This document shows positions 44,864 through 56,556 of a DNA stretch of 64,000 bases, one piece after another. The position numbers and the translations under genes are program-made. Source of the stretch: Limonium bicolor. Lineage: Eukaryota > Streptophyta > Magnoliopsida > Caryophyllales > Plumbaginaceae. The DNA is taken from positions 479,249,375 to 479,313,374 of the forward strand of contig CM041776.1 of NCBI GenBank assembly GCA_023374045.1, given 5' to 3'. Numbering within the stretch: the stretch's first letter is position 1; the number at the start of each line of letters is the position of its first letter. Below the pieces are notes generated by a model that worked only from the letters and a program-made list of their open reading frames with translations, ran no database searches and was not told the DNA's origin.

Positions 44864-46315
44864 ATGGCTGGATATTCAACACTTGACAGTGCAATTGAAG
44901 GCCTCAAAAACCTTCTCAGCAGGTAATTCAAACACTATATACGTATATGCTGATATTTTTATGTATTATTATTATCTATATATACTATGTTTAACATATA
45001 TTTATGTATATACAGTTGTAGTGATGAGAAACGAACTCTTCTGGAAGAAATGGCTGTCGAGAAAATTCAAAAACTGACATCTGAGATTGAAGAAATACAC
45101 TATTCGCCAATGGAGAGAATCAAGCGGGGATTCATCGACTTTCGTGTGAATGATTTCCTGTAAATACAATTTTACTAATACCCCTTTACACCCAACTACG
45201 TAGCTGCTAGCTTACTTGATGGATTTTATGTATTGATGGCTTAAGCAGCTAATTAACTGTAATTGTTAATGATTTGATGAGTTCAGGAGGTTTCCTAAGT
45301 TGTACGAGGAACTGGCCCAAGGACAGGAACCTAAAGTATGTTCATGTTTAATAATAGATTACTTCAGCTTATTATAATGAAATATTTCATAATGTATGTA
45401 TTTGTTTTGGTAAGTACAGTTTCTGGTGTTTGGTTGTTCGGATTCACGAGTTAGTCCTACTTTCATCCTCAAATTCATACCAGGTGATGCTTTCATGGCT
45501 CGTAACATTGCTAATTTGGTCCCTTCATTTGACCTTGACAAGGTGAGATTAATTAAATACAAACTATATATTATAAAAAAATCACATATTCACAGACAAA
45601 AGTTAATTTATTATTTGTATTCGATAGACTAAGAATTCTGGAGTTGGAGCCATCATTGAGTATGCAGTCACTGCACTTAAGGTATAATTTTCATTTTCAT
45701 TTCATCAATCTAAGTAATTCTTCTTTCTAACTTACTTACTGATAAATTAATTAATTTGTAGGTGAAGAACATATTAGTTATAGGACATAGCCTCTGTGGA
45801 GGTATACAGAGACTCATGACCATGGACAACAACTCATATTCATAGTGAGAGCTAGCTACCCAACGAAATAGCTAGTTATTAATTAACAAATACGTAAACT
45901 AATTAATGTACTAATTCAAATAAAACAATTTTTTTTACTTTGTAGCGATTTCATTGATGATTGGGTGAAGATTGGTACACCAGCCAAAAACAGGGTCAAT
46001 TCAGAACACCCAGACAAGACACAGGAGGAGCGTAACAAGCTATGCGAAGTGGTATATATCCTATTCCTATATTAGACTCAATCAACAGAAGAGGGTAACC
46101 GGTGACTTATTACTACTGCTATTTAACAGGAAGCAGTGAAGATGTCGCTGGAGAATTTGATGAGCTATCCATACGTGAAGGATAATGGGAATTTGAATCT
46201 CATGGGAGGTTACTATGACTTTGTTCATGGTCATTTGATGGTTTGGCCAAGGGATTCTCCTGATTGCCCAATGCACATTCCACCTCCTCACCACATCACC
46301 CTACAAAATATATAA
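44864..46315 (+). CDS. Beta-type carbonic anhydrase, 8 exons, 267 aa
   Basis: Catalyses reversible hydration of CO2 to bicarbonate with a zinc ion. Predicted exons: 44864-44922, 45016-45159, 45287-45335, 45420-45542, 45628-45681, 45762-45844, 45946-46051, 46130-46315; all introns are GT-AG and the frame is open throughout. Zinc ligands are Cys90 (in FGCSDSRV), His152 and Cys155 (in [10 protein letters not shown]); the Asp92-Arg94 pair is present, as are ARNIANLVP and [11 protein letters not shown]. The protein starts [19 protein letters not shown] with no transit peptide, so a cytosolic form is likely. The C-terminus ([18 protein letters not shown]) is unlike the usual ending. It is the only host gene seen, facing an Athila LTR downstream. 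Confidence 0.9.
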
Positions 46316-46368
46316 TCTAGCTTATTTCACTACGTACCCAACTCATATATATATTATATATATGCTCC

Positions 46369-46374
46369 AATAAA
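46369..46374 (+). terminator. Polyadenylation signal of the carbonic anhydrase gene
   Basis: AATAAA 54 bp after the stop codon, in TCCAATAAATTG. Confidence 0.55.
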
Positions 46375-46738
46375 TTGTAAGAGAAATAATAATGTGGATC
46401 CATCGATATGGTCGCGGTGTGCTCATCTTCATAGTAATTGACTTCTCCTGCATGTCTTACCTACTGGCACTCTGGCACCCACATCCAAAGGAGAAAAATA
46501 CATAAACAACAATATAATCACGCAACTAAAGGATAAAGAACACAACAAATATACAACAGATCACAAATAGCACATATATCAAATACATGAAATAAACATA
46601 TGGGCAATAAAATTAAATTTGCACAAGAAACAATTCTTCCTAATGTATACCAAAACTAAATCAACAAGGTAGGGAAACAAAAACAACGACAACAAAAATT
46701 TGACAAAGTTCGCTTCCGTGACTCCTTTAAAGACCGTC
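46375..46738. other. Intergenic region and retroelement edge
   Basis: AT-rich; no gene. It lies between the carbonic anhydrase 3' end and the LTR of the second Athila-like element; the exact LTR edge is somewhere between 46690 and 46740. Confidence 0.4.
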
Positions 46739-47906
46739 ATAAGCGCACGAGAATACAAACATTAGTAGTGTACCGGTCATTAATACGAGTGGACATGCTT
46801 TCACGATAGGGGATCGAATCCAAGGAAATCTAACTATTTATCTTTTCTTGTGGAGATAGTTTTGTGGTTTGTATTTTTGTGAGTTTTTGTGTTTGGTAAA
46901 GAGGAAAATAAAGCTAGCCTAGGGGTTAGATTCCAAAGCCGAAATAATGGTATTCTTCTAAAGAGCGCTTACTTACCTTTCTTCCCAGCGGGATTCACTC
47001 TTCTCTCTGATGTAGTGGGTCACTCACGCCGAATGGTCTTTTGTCGTCCCCGGACTATCATGGCAAGGGATGTAACTCATCATTCCACTTTAAGATAGTT
47101 ACCTAGTGTTGTACGGGCCACTTAGTACGCCTCTCGAGAGAAAGGATGGTCTTTGTTGTGAGAGAATTGATGAATCAAGCACTCAAAAGAGAGGATTGTC
47201 TTTATAAGGAATTTTGGATTGAATATTTACAACGTAGACTAAAGTATTTACAATGTCTACTCTAAAGAACTATCTAGGATAGCTTGGACAAGGGTGAGGG
47301 GAAAGCTCTCCTTAAGAGAAATGAGCAAGAATGAGCTCCTAATATAGGCTAGTCAGGTGAGATCTGTCGAAACTAACCGATGTGCAAACCAGAATGGTTG
47401 TGCATCGGTTATTTGTGTGTGCCCCAACTCGATGTGTATCATACTTCTCCATAGATCCATTAAGGTTACGCCAAACGTCAAGTGGAAAGTAGGAAGTTAC
47501 ATAGTAGTGACAAACCAGGACAACTGACTGACAACCGAGGTTGGTTGTCCATCAATTGCTGGTATTTGGTGGGAGTTTGTATCTTCTATAATCTTTCTTG
47601 CAGTTTCATGGCAACTTCCACGAAGTTTCCGGTCAACTTTGTGACTTTGGACAATTGGCATTGGTGATCAACGTGCAACAAATGTCGGTTAGACATCAAT
47701 TTGCTAAAGGAAAATGACAAGATGCAGGTGAATCTCGGTTGTAGACTAGTTAATTGTAGAAATCAAGTTGAAGCTGACTAATTTACAACAAAATAAAGAA
47801 AATGCTAAAATAATAAAAAGGAAGGTATTAAGTGGTTTATGATGTTAAATTACTGAATACATGAGGGAAATGATAACCTTAAATCACTACATCTAAACCA
47901 CTTATC
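46739..47906 (-). repeat. 3' LTR of the second Athila-like element (left edge approximate)
   Basis: The right edge is supported: on the - strand a purine tract AAAGGGAAGGACCC is followed by TGATAAGTGG, the same start as the first Athila LTR. Inside is a GGATCGAATCCAAGG block comparable to the CAATCCA.GGGACTCGAT block of the other LTR. It carries inverted repeats such as AACCGATGTGCAAACC with GGTTGTGCATCGGTT (about 47377-47410) and GACAACC..GGTTGTC (about 47530-47549). No second copy is in the window. Confidence 0.55.
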
Positions 47907-48763
47907 AGGGTCCTTCCCTTTGTAGGATATTTGTACTTTTAGTTGTCTTTCCAGGCGGTTAATAGTCTCTTGCATTAGTTTTTCATTCCTTGTGAAGTTT
48001 TCCAACATTCTTTTAACGGCATCAAGGTCAGGGTCTGGTGGACATTGATGCTTCATACTACTGCACTTGCTCCAGCTATAATGATGGTGGTGGTGTGAAT
48101 GCTCTCTGGTGCTGCCGGACTTTGGTTATTAGTATCCATGGATCCTGACAGAGAGTTACTCACTATAGTATTCACTTTGAATGAGGTACTTGGTTGGGCC
48201 AGCTTGCCTAAATCTCTTTCTCACAGACACGGAATTTTGCAAAACTATCTAATTTTTTTCTGCTCGAGAGAAACAAAAACGACATTGAATGGGAATAAAT
48301 AGTTATTCAATGGATGAAGGATCAAAGACATGTCATTCCACAACCTTACATAAAATACATTTCCCAGGAGGGAATTGTCTTATAAGATAAGTAAAGAAAA
48401 AGGTGCACGAGACAGTTACAATTTCCTAAAAATAGTGGTCATATTAGTGTTGCTTAGTGATGTTTACATAATGGGGAAGGGGTGAGTCACATCTTGGTAG
48501 AAAAGGGAAAAATACTCATTGATGGTCATATATTAAAGAAAACAAGTACACAAGTCAATCCACAATCTTCTTTCACTTTAGCTCCTCTTGTTTCTACGTC
48601 TCTTGACTATTGTTGGCGGAGGCTGTAGACTCATACCGATCAAAATGTGTGGATCCTGAGTAACCATGTGGTGGTCAAGGGAGTATACACTGCCTATTAT
48701 CTGGTCTATCCTTTCCCCTAACCACGTTCTGTAAGGGTCCCTCAATCCTATGCTAGTAGGTGG
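47907..48763 (-). mobile_element. 3' internal region of the second Athila-like element
   Basis: Lies between the integrase remnant and the 3' LTR on the - strand. It includes two short open frames, one at 48763-48578 (PYRTWLGERIDQIIGSV, ending in a basic tail KRRRNKRS) and one at 48056-47890 (DLDAVKRMLENFTRNEKLMQ). Neither resembles a protein I know; they occupy the position of the env-like ORF in some Athila elements. The solo LTR at 48764 splits the region. Confidence 0.4.
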
Positions 48764-49825
48764 TGTTAAGTCAATATCCTTTAGTTTTGATGATAGCAAA
48801 CTTGTGTTGTTTATCTAATATGTTTGTTGAGCTTGTAATTCAGATAAACAGGTAGAGGAGTGGATTAGCATGCAAGATTACAAGCACTCCGTTCATGACA
48901 TGTGTCCATCCAGTCGGGCACCTGTCTAGAGAGCTCCGATAGAACTTCTAGTACACACAAGAAGTCAAATACTGCACAACCATATCTCTCTTGCATCAGA
49001 CCGCAGTAGAAGGATAACATCAAGTGTGCCAACAAGCTATGCAGACTCATGCATCCACACAAGCAACTAGCTCACGTCAAAGTCTTACTTTAATGAACAA
49101 GATAACAAGACAAGGCCAGGGCTATTAAGAGGCACTCATTACGCAGCATTAAATGAAGCCTTGGAGAGCATTAATGGGCATTAATGAGGCAAACAAATCA
49201 GGCAAGTGGAGAGTGCAAGTGGTGACCGACCACCTGAGTACTCACCTCCAACGTGTCCAACCACAGGGCGACACGTGTCCTGACGGTTCCAAAGCAAGTT
49301 GAAGATCAGCTATATTCGAGCTTAGCTATTCTACTGAGGATAAAGAAGCAACGACTCCTAGAGTCTAGGAGATTATAGGTCTTTGCTACAAGCCTAAACA
49401 CGCATGTATAAATACGATATAACGTCTTATGTAAAACAACTTGGTCATATATGAAAAGAGAGATAACTAAAGTAAGTGTAAATCAGACTGAGTGTGTGTA
49501 AGTACTAGGAAGTTGGTGAGCTGGACAGGACTGGGTTTGTGAGTTAATACTTTGGGTATTTGGTAGACTGATCAGTCGGGGCGGTTGGGGAACCGTAGGC
49601 CTGTTGCCAGGAGAGGGTAAAGGACTTAGGGATAAAGTCCTAAACTGTCACGGAGTCTGTAGGGGGGGGGGGGAGATTAAGTGAATTTCTGTGTAAATTC
49701 TGAATCAAAAAGAAGTTTCCAGTTTGAGTTTATCTAGTGCTCCCCTGAAATATCAAGTAGTTCACATAGGATAAAGAGACGTCCACAACCGGTCGAGGAC
49801 GTATCAGGAGCACTAGCCAGTTTCA
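48764..49825 (+). mobile_element. SIRE-like solo LTR with GGTGG target duplication
   Basis: It starts TGTTAAGTC and ends CAGTTTCA, and matches the LTR at 35789-36922. Identical pentamers GGTGG lie at 48759-48763 and 49826-49830, so this is a complete solo LTR left by recombination between the two LTRs of an element that inserted here. TATAAATA occurs at 49407-49414 and a G12 run at 49662-49673. Confidence 0.92.
49407..49414 (+). promoter_or_regulatory. TATA box of the SIRE-like solo LTR
   Basis: GTATAAATACG, equivalent in position to the (TA)n stretch at 36488-36499 in the other SIRE-like LTR. Confidence 0.5.
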
Positions 49826-49830
49826 GGTGG

Positions 49831-50532
49831 GATGTCGTAGACAATGCATTTTGCTCATGATTTGTAAACCTTGGTGACATATCGGATTGTAGCATCAATA
49901 AACAAAGATTCTTGAATTAAGCTTCTTTGGCTCCCAGCGTCTTAGAATCAGCATGCTAGCAGGGAATTGCTTCAATCCACTTGGATACGTAGTCCACTAC
50001 CACAAGAATATATTGGAAACCTTGAGAAGAAGGAAAGGGCCCCATGCAGTCAATACCCAGCAGTCAAAAAGCTCAACCTCTAAAATGCCATACTGAGGCA
50101 CCTCATATCGCCTAGAAGTGTTGCCATATGCTGGCAACTGTCACAGCAAGCCACAAAAACTTGGTAATCCTGCAGTGTGGGCCAATAAAATCTGGATTCC
50201 AAAACCATGGCTGCAGTCTTATGAGACCCATGGCCTCCAGCTTCCCTTGAATGACAAAACTCTAGCACACTGTTCACCTCATCATCGGGAAGACACCTGC
50301 AAATTAAACCATCTACGCACACTCGAAACAAGTGAGGGTCTTCCCAAATATAATGATGAGAATCAGAGAGGAATTTCTTTTTCCGAGCATAGGAGAAATC
50401 ATGAGGAATAACACTAGAAACAAGAAAATTAGTCATACATGCATACCATGGCTCTTGCATTATTGTAAGACTAAAAACAGTTTCATCAGGAAAGAAATCA
50501 TTAATTGGAATACTGTCATCAGGAGTTACCAT
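49831..50532 (-). pseudogene. Integrase remnant of the second Athila-like element
   Basis: On the - strand: an HHCC zinc region with EFCHSREAGGHGSHKTAAMV and CDSCQ (50300-50110), then [14 protein letters not shown] and [15 protein letters not shown] with the first catalytic Asp. Similarity ends after ADSKT at about 49940; the second Asp, the Glu and the C-terminus are gone. Frameshift near 50080. It matches the Athila integrase at 13242-14660 but is a different copy. Confidence 0.8.
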
Positions 50533-50613
50533 CCTAGAGAGATGGTCAACAACGCAATTGAGTCTCCCGCTCTTATCCCTCGCCTCTGTGTCGAATTCCT
50601 GTAAAAGAAGAAT

Positions 50614-51830
50614 TCAACGCAACAAGTGAGGCTTGGCCTCTTTCTTAGCAAACATATATTTAAAAGCAGTGTGGTCAGTGTGAATAATCACTTTACTTCC
50701 CCATAAATATGATCTGAACTTATCTAGGAAGAAAACCACAGCCAGAAGCTCTTTCTCAGTGGTCGTATAATTCCTTTGAACATCATTAGTAGTTTTGCTT
50801 GCATAAGCAATAACACTCAAAACTTTAATTTCCTTTCGCATAGAGCTGCGCCTACTACAAAATCACTGGCATCACACATAAACTCAAAAGGTAATGACCA
50901 GTCAGGAGAAAGAACTACCAACTTTTGCTTAATCAAATTAAAAGCATCCAGAAAATTCTCAGAAAACAGAAATGAGGCATCTTTCAAAAGCAAGTCAATC
51001 TATGGTTTGGCAATTTTGGAAAAATCCTAAATAAGTCGACAATAGAATCCTGCATGCCCAAGAAAAGCTCTTACCTCCTTAACACAGGTAGGCACTGACA
51101 ACTTCTCTATAACCTCCACTTTAGCTCTATTCACCTCTATCCCTTTAGCAGACACCTTGTGGCCAAGCACTATCTCATCCTTTACCATGAAATTGCATTT
51201 CTCCTAATTGAGAACCAGGTTAGTACTTTTGCACCGTCCAAGAATAAGTTCAAGCTGCGCTAAACAAAGATCAAAACTAGAACCATAAACAGAGAAATCA
51301 TCCATAAATACCTCTATGCTTTGCTCAATGAAGTCTGCAAAGATAGCCTGCATGCAGTGCTGAAAGGTGGCTGGGGCATTGCATAACCCAAATGGAATTC
51401 GTCTATATGTAAAGGTTCCATAGGGACAAGTGAAAGTAGTCTTGTCCTGGTCCTTAAGTGCAATAGGAATTCGGATGTACCCTAAAAATCCGTCTAGAAA
51501 ACAGTAATATTCCTGCCCAGCCAACCTTTCTAGCATTTGATCAATAAAAGGGAGAGGGAAATGATCTTTCCTGGTGGCAGAATTCAAACGTTCTGTAATC
51601 AATACACGTATGCCAACCAGTAATTTTCCTCTGAGGAATACACTCACCTTGGTCATTGATAACAGCCTCAAAACCACCTTTCTTAGGCACAACTTGTACA
51701 GGACTTACCCAAATGCTGTCAGAAATAGGATAGATGAGCCCCGCGTCCAGAAGCTTCAACACCTCCTTCTGTACGACTTCCTTCATGTTAGGGTTGAGGC
51801 AGCGATGGGGTTGTCGGATAGGCTTGTAGT
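50614..51830 (-). pseudogene. Athila-like RT and RNase H, second copy (pseudogene)
   Basis: RT motifs on the - strand: YPISDSIWVSPVQVVPKKGG, ATRKDHFPLPFIDQMLERLA, CNAPATFQHCM and FMDDFSVYG (catalytic Asp pair encoded at about 51292-51309). RNase H remnants are [20 protein letters not shown] and IHTDHTAFKYMF. Stops and shifts occur near 51600, 51200 and 50840-51030. The N-terminal edge of RT is cut at 51830 by the gag-only element; the missing gag and protease should lie right of the window. Confidence 0.85.
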
Positions 51831-53328
51831 TGATAAGCCGCAGACTTATCATATTTTATGGGTTAGATTTAGTATTATATTTATCTGAATAAAGTTATAT
51901 ATGAGTTATTTATGTTATATTATGCGTTAAAGTATATTATTTGTACAATCTTATGTTTTATGTGTTTTATAGGCAAGGAACGAATCTCTAGGCAGAAATT
52001 CCATCAATGCCGGACTCGATGCCGGGTTGGTTCTACACGGCATGAACACCGAACAGAAAAGAGGCCTTGCCGGATGCGATGCCGGGTAAATGCTATCCGG
52101 CATGAGTGTAAAGTCGCTTCGGTTGACCATACGACAGCACATGTGTTCAACGTGATTTCCAACCGCTGCCGGGTATGATGCCGGGTATCTCCTACCCAGC
52201 ATATGCACTGTTTCGCGCGGAATTGACGGTTTCGACCGTTAACAGTTGGGCGCATTTACCACGTGTGCCGGCTACTGAAGATCCGGCATGACGCCCGGCA
52301 ACAAACACATATGATGCCTATAAATAGGCCGAGAAAGGCTGCAATTTGACACACTTCAACATCACATTATACTCTATTCACATCTCTATTTCGCCTCACT
52401 CCATTGTTGGTGTCCAAAGAAGTCTACGGATCCATCCACGCTAGAGAAGAAGAAGACCTTGTTGGGTTAAGGCTATTAACATCTCCTTCTCCCTCTTTGT
52501 ATTCTCTTCTTATAGTTGTGTGGATGGTGATGTAGAATTCCTTGTCAAATTTTGGTTAGGGGAGATTTCCTTGTAAAAGTCTTATGACCATTTATGGAAT
52601 TTTCAAGTTTCTTAACCCGAGTTCTAGTCTTCATGCAAAGTAGATTGAAGTAGCTATTTATTCTCTTATCTCTAAGTCCTATTTAAGGCTTTCCCAAGCA
52701 AGAGTAGGATAGATTAGGATTTTGGTAATCTTTAAGTTTGTTGTTCCGAAAGAGGGGCATCAAGACCTAAGGTTTAGGGTTAATCTCTTATTTCCCATTA
52801 TTCTGTTTGTACTCGCGGCATTAGCTATGCACGATGCAAGTATGAATATTGAGTTCCTTTATTCAGACCCGATTTTGGAAGTGTTATTTACGGACTGTAC
52901 GATGCCGGATGTAGTGCCGGATGGAAGTTGTCCGGCACATTCAAAGGCCTTGACTATGTTGGGTAGTGGAGGTCCAGCATGTCACCCGGCATATTCATTT
53001 TGCGGGAACAAATCCTCTTTGAGACTTGCCACCCTTGATTATTGGTCTTACGTTACTTTTGCATTGACATCTCCCCAAATCAAAGTTAGTTTATTTATTT
53101 AGTCATTTAGTTTAGAATCACATTTACTTTTCCCCTTGTTATTGAATAGGCTTTTGCCCGGATTATGACTAGTTTTCTATAAGTCCCTTGGGTTCGATTC
53201 TCTCGGTCGTAATATATTTACACTATACTCCGACCGGGTTTTTATTTGCTACCCGTAGTAGAGTTGTAGTATTAGTATATTATTTTATTGTTTTTGTATA
53301 TAATTTTCCCTAAAATTACCATTTATCA
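51831..53328 (+). repeat. 5' LTR of the gag-only element, 1498 bp
   Basis: Starts TGATAAGCCGCAGACTTATC (itself a hairpin, GATAAG..CTTATC) and ends ATTTATCA, so the ends are TGATAA..TTATCA. TATAAATA is at 52319-52326. Numerous CCGG-centred motifs (TGCCGGG, CCGGCAT) are concentrated at 52010-52300 and 52900-52992. Confidence 0.9.
52319..52326 (+). promoter_or_regulatory. TATA box of the gag-only element LTR
   Basis: CCTATAAATAGGCC, a textbook plant TATA context, about 490 bp into the LTR. Confidence 0.7.
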
Positions 53329-53331
53329 AAT

Positions 53332-53349
53332 TGGTGCCTTTGCCGGGGA
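53332..53349 (+). other. Primer-binding site of the gag-only element
   Basis: TGGTGCCTTTGCCGGGGA, three bases after the LTR, differs at two positions from the perfect tRNA-Asp site at 19104-19121. Confidence 0.8.
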
Positions 53350-54130
53350 CTTGGAATTAATCCAAGTCCTAAATTCGGTAAAACGCCCTATTCTTTTTTC
53401 TTTATTCTTTAATTCTTTGATTCTTTAATTTAATTTGTTCATTTTATTTTCGGTTGAATATGCCGGGTACATTGCCAGGTGTTCTAAATCCGGCGTCTTG
53501 GAGAAAGTCCTACGCAGGATAGAGTTTACCCGACGCACAATCCGACATACTCAAACTTCAACTTTTACTTCGCATTGTCCTTTTTCGAATCTTTGATTTG
53601 TCTATAAATATTCTTTTCCATTGATCTTTTATGTTAACTTCCCTTTCCCTTTCCCATTTTATTTTCTTTATTTTCGAGTTTGAACGCGCCGGGTGGTATG
53701 CCGAGTAACTTCAAGCAGGCATTAGTGGAGGAAGTCCACTGCCGGATACCACAAACCCGGCAACCTGTCCGGCATTTTCAAATTATTTTTAGTTTTAAAT
53801 TATTTTCGTAAAATGTTAAATTCCTTATAGTATTCTATTCTTTTTCTACACCATTTGCTTTTATCTCTTTTCTAATACTTCCTAATTGTTGATTCTTTAC
53901 TGAAATTTTTGAGTTCGTAGAAGACCGAACGCAACGCCGGGTACTATCAACCTGGCAGTATTTGAGGAAGTCCAATGCCAGGTGCCATACACCCGGCACC
54001 GTGTCCGGCATAACCAAAACTTTATTTCTTCTTGTATTTTCGTAATTTTAATATGTCATTATATTATTTCTTTTATTATTACGAAGTATTATAACGTTTT
54101 CTCTTACTCCTCCTGAAGTTATCAAAGTGA
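53350..54130 (+). repeat. Leader with three diverged repeats of about 235 bp
   Basis: CCGG-rich segments at 53459-53550, 53685-53775 and 53930-54011 share the order GCCGGGT, GAGGAAGTCC, CCCGGCA and TGTCCGGCAT and are separated by T-rich spacers. A related segment is in the LTR at 52893-52995. No ORF. Confidence 0.65.
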
Positions 54131-55523
54131 ATGCTTCTGCGGTCCACAAATTCTCCTGAAGATTTAGCAAATTTTGACCCAGAAATCGAGAGGACTCTTC
54201 TTCGCTCCATTCGTCAACGAAGAAACCAACAACACCTACCTCCTACACCAATGGCAGCACCTACCATCCGAAATATAAACCGGCCTTCTAACCAAGGCCA
54301 AAATCCCGCAATCGACCTCCCTCTCCTTCCACAAAACGAATACGATGTATGGCAAAAACTTAAGCCATGTCATCAAATCCGATGCATCAAGGAGTTGGGT
54401 GTGTTTGACGGTACAAACCCGGACAATGCCTTGCTCCACATCACCAAATTTCTACAACATACAAACAGCCTAACCTCCACAAACAATGTCCTCCAATATG
54501 CCAAACTTTCCCTCTTTCCCCATAGTCTTACGGGGAGCGCCAGCATGGTACCACAGTCTGACCCCCAGTACCATCACCACATGGGAGGACATGGCAACCA
54601 AGTTCTATGATAAATTCATGGCTCCAAGTCACACCCTGGAGATGATCGCCGAGATATACAACTTCAGACAACCTAGCTCAGAGAACATCTGTGAGACTTG
54701 GGACAAATTCAAAGGGTTGCTGCGCACATGTCCACACCACGGCCTCACCAAGGAACAACTATCTCAGTTGTTTTACAAAGGATTGATCAATCAATGCAAG
54801 ACGATGATCTTATCCTCCCTTGGTGCAGATATATTAAAGAAGTCTGGAGATCAATTCCTTAGTGGGGTTGAATCTTTTTGCGAAGAGATTAGGGATTGGG
54901 CCACCGGTGGAACCAGGGGTGGTACCGCTGGATTATATCAAGTAGGCGAGGGCGACGCTAAATTCGACAAACTAATGCAAAGCCATGAGCAGTTGTTGAA
55001 GAGCAATGCTCAAACGTCCATGAAGGTTAGGGCTCTACAGAAGGTGGTGGAGCAAATAGCAATGAAATAACTTCCTCAACAGGCGAACATGGTTAGTGCA
55101 CGACCACACGCTCCAAGCCCTGACATGCCCAACTTTCAGAATGTTGAGGAAGTCAATTATGTGAGTAACCAAGGGTATCGGCAGCCATGGCAACAGGGGA
55201 ACCAACCCCCTCAACACTTCCAGAGTCAAGCCGGCTACCAGGGAGGTCAGAGGCAATACAGACCATCCCATCCTACATCATCATCAGAGGCTGAAATGGC
55301 TGAACTTCGTGACATGATGTCAGCCCAGATGAACAAAACCCAGGATACCCACAACGAGATCTCGACCATTCGCAAGGAGCACAAATCGTTGCAGTTACAA
55401 TTACAGCAACTTCTGACGCAACCACGACAACAAGGTCAGCTCCCGTCCCAAACGCAAACAAATCCACGGGAGCATGCAAATTCGGTCACTATCCTGCCCA
55501 GGATCTCCGATAATGCCAAATAG
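54131..55523 (+). pseudogene. Athila-type Gag of the gag-only element
   Basis: Starts MLLRSTNSPEDLANFDPEIE; FDPEIER is shared with the first Athila Gag. The core includes ELGVFDGTNPDNALLHI, STITTWEDMATKFYDKF and WDKFKGLLRTCPHHGL. A one-base shift at about 54520 separates the first 130 codons from the core, and a TAA at 55068-55070 separates the core from a Q/P-rich tail (55071-55523). I see no zinc knuckle of the CX2C type, unlike the full Athila copy. Very similar decay in only two places suggests a fairly young copy. Confidence 0.85.
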
Positions 55524-56556
55524 CCTAAAAGGCTAAGTGTAGGGCGGGTCCTCCTCACACCTTCAATTTCAAACAGGGGAGCCTTTCTTACCATTTAATT
55601 TTTCTCTTTTATTTTTTATGATTTGTTTTTTTGTTAGTACTTTCAAAATAGTTATTTTAAATTTCTTAAAAAAAATCAATTTTATTGTTTCTTTTGAACA
55701 CTGGGGACAGTGTTCCTACCAAGTGTAGGGCAGGGACCCCCTTAAAAATAAGTTTTTATTTATAAATATGCATAAGTTGTAAGTTTTATCAATGTTTTAC
55801 TAAACTTTTTGCATGTTTTTGATTGAGATAAGATTAGGAATGATTAAATGCTTGTTCTCTCAAGAGGTAAGCTTTCTAATGACTTTTAAATTCTTGTTTT
55901 TAACTTCTTGATTCTTTTTATTTAACATGAGTACATGATCTTGCTCCTAATTCCTTCCTTACTGTACTTCTGGGTGCTTGTTTCTTTTCTTTTCAAATTG
56001 TGAAAAATCTTTTGGGTGAAAATCTTAAAAAGGGTTTTTGTGAAAAAAAGAAGAAAAAGAAAAAAAAGAAAAAAAATCTTCTTCCAAAGGAAAAGCATTA
56101 TATTCCTTGAGGTTGAAAAAAGATGCCTCAGAATAAAAGCAAGAAACGAGAGTTTTTCCTTTTATTTTTCTCCTAAATTCCCTATTCTTCAATGCAAAAA
56201 AATCATGGTTGATTCAGAAACCCTTGCAAAATAGGGCTGAGCAATAAAAACCATCGATGAGTGTCTTGGCCACATTCAGAAACTCTTCAAAAATAGAGCT
56301 GAGTGATGGAAACCGGAAAAAGGAGAGATTGCAAATCCCTTATGCAAAATAACCCAAAAGTTTTTGATCGGTTTTGAAATTCTTTATTTTATACCCATTA
56401 GTATGTTTGGACAGATAAGGTAGATTAAGTGATACTTGTGAATTAGAGTCAGGCAGTTAGAAATATTTATCTAATTGTCATTCTAAAGTTTATCTGTTTT
56501 GTGCATAAGTAATTACTCCTTTCTAATCTTGTTTTGCTCGAGGACTAGCAAAAGGT
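55524..56556 (+). mobile_element. 3' non-coding tail of the gag-only element
   Basis: Includes a hairpin GAACACTGGGGACAGTGTTC at 55696-55715, two internal copies of AAGTGTAGGGC (55535-55548 and 55721-55736), a purine-rich stretch at 56040-56090, and TGCTCGAGGACTAGCA just before the polypurine tract. No pol similarity. Confidence 0.7.

Noticed and set aside
52722..53102. 126-codon frame in the 5' LTR of the gag-only element
   Set aside because: Runs across the LTR repeats and has no homologue that I know; the 3' LTR copy is cut off before this region, so conservation cannot be tested.
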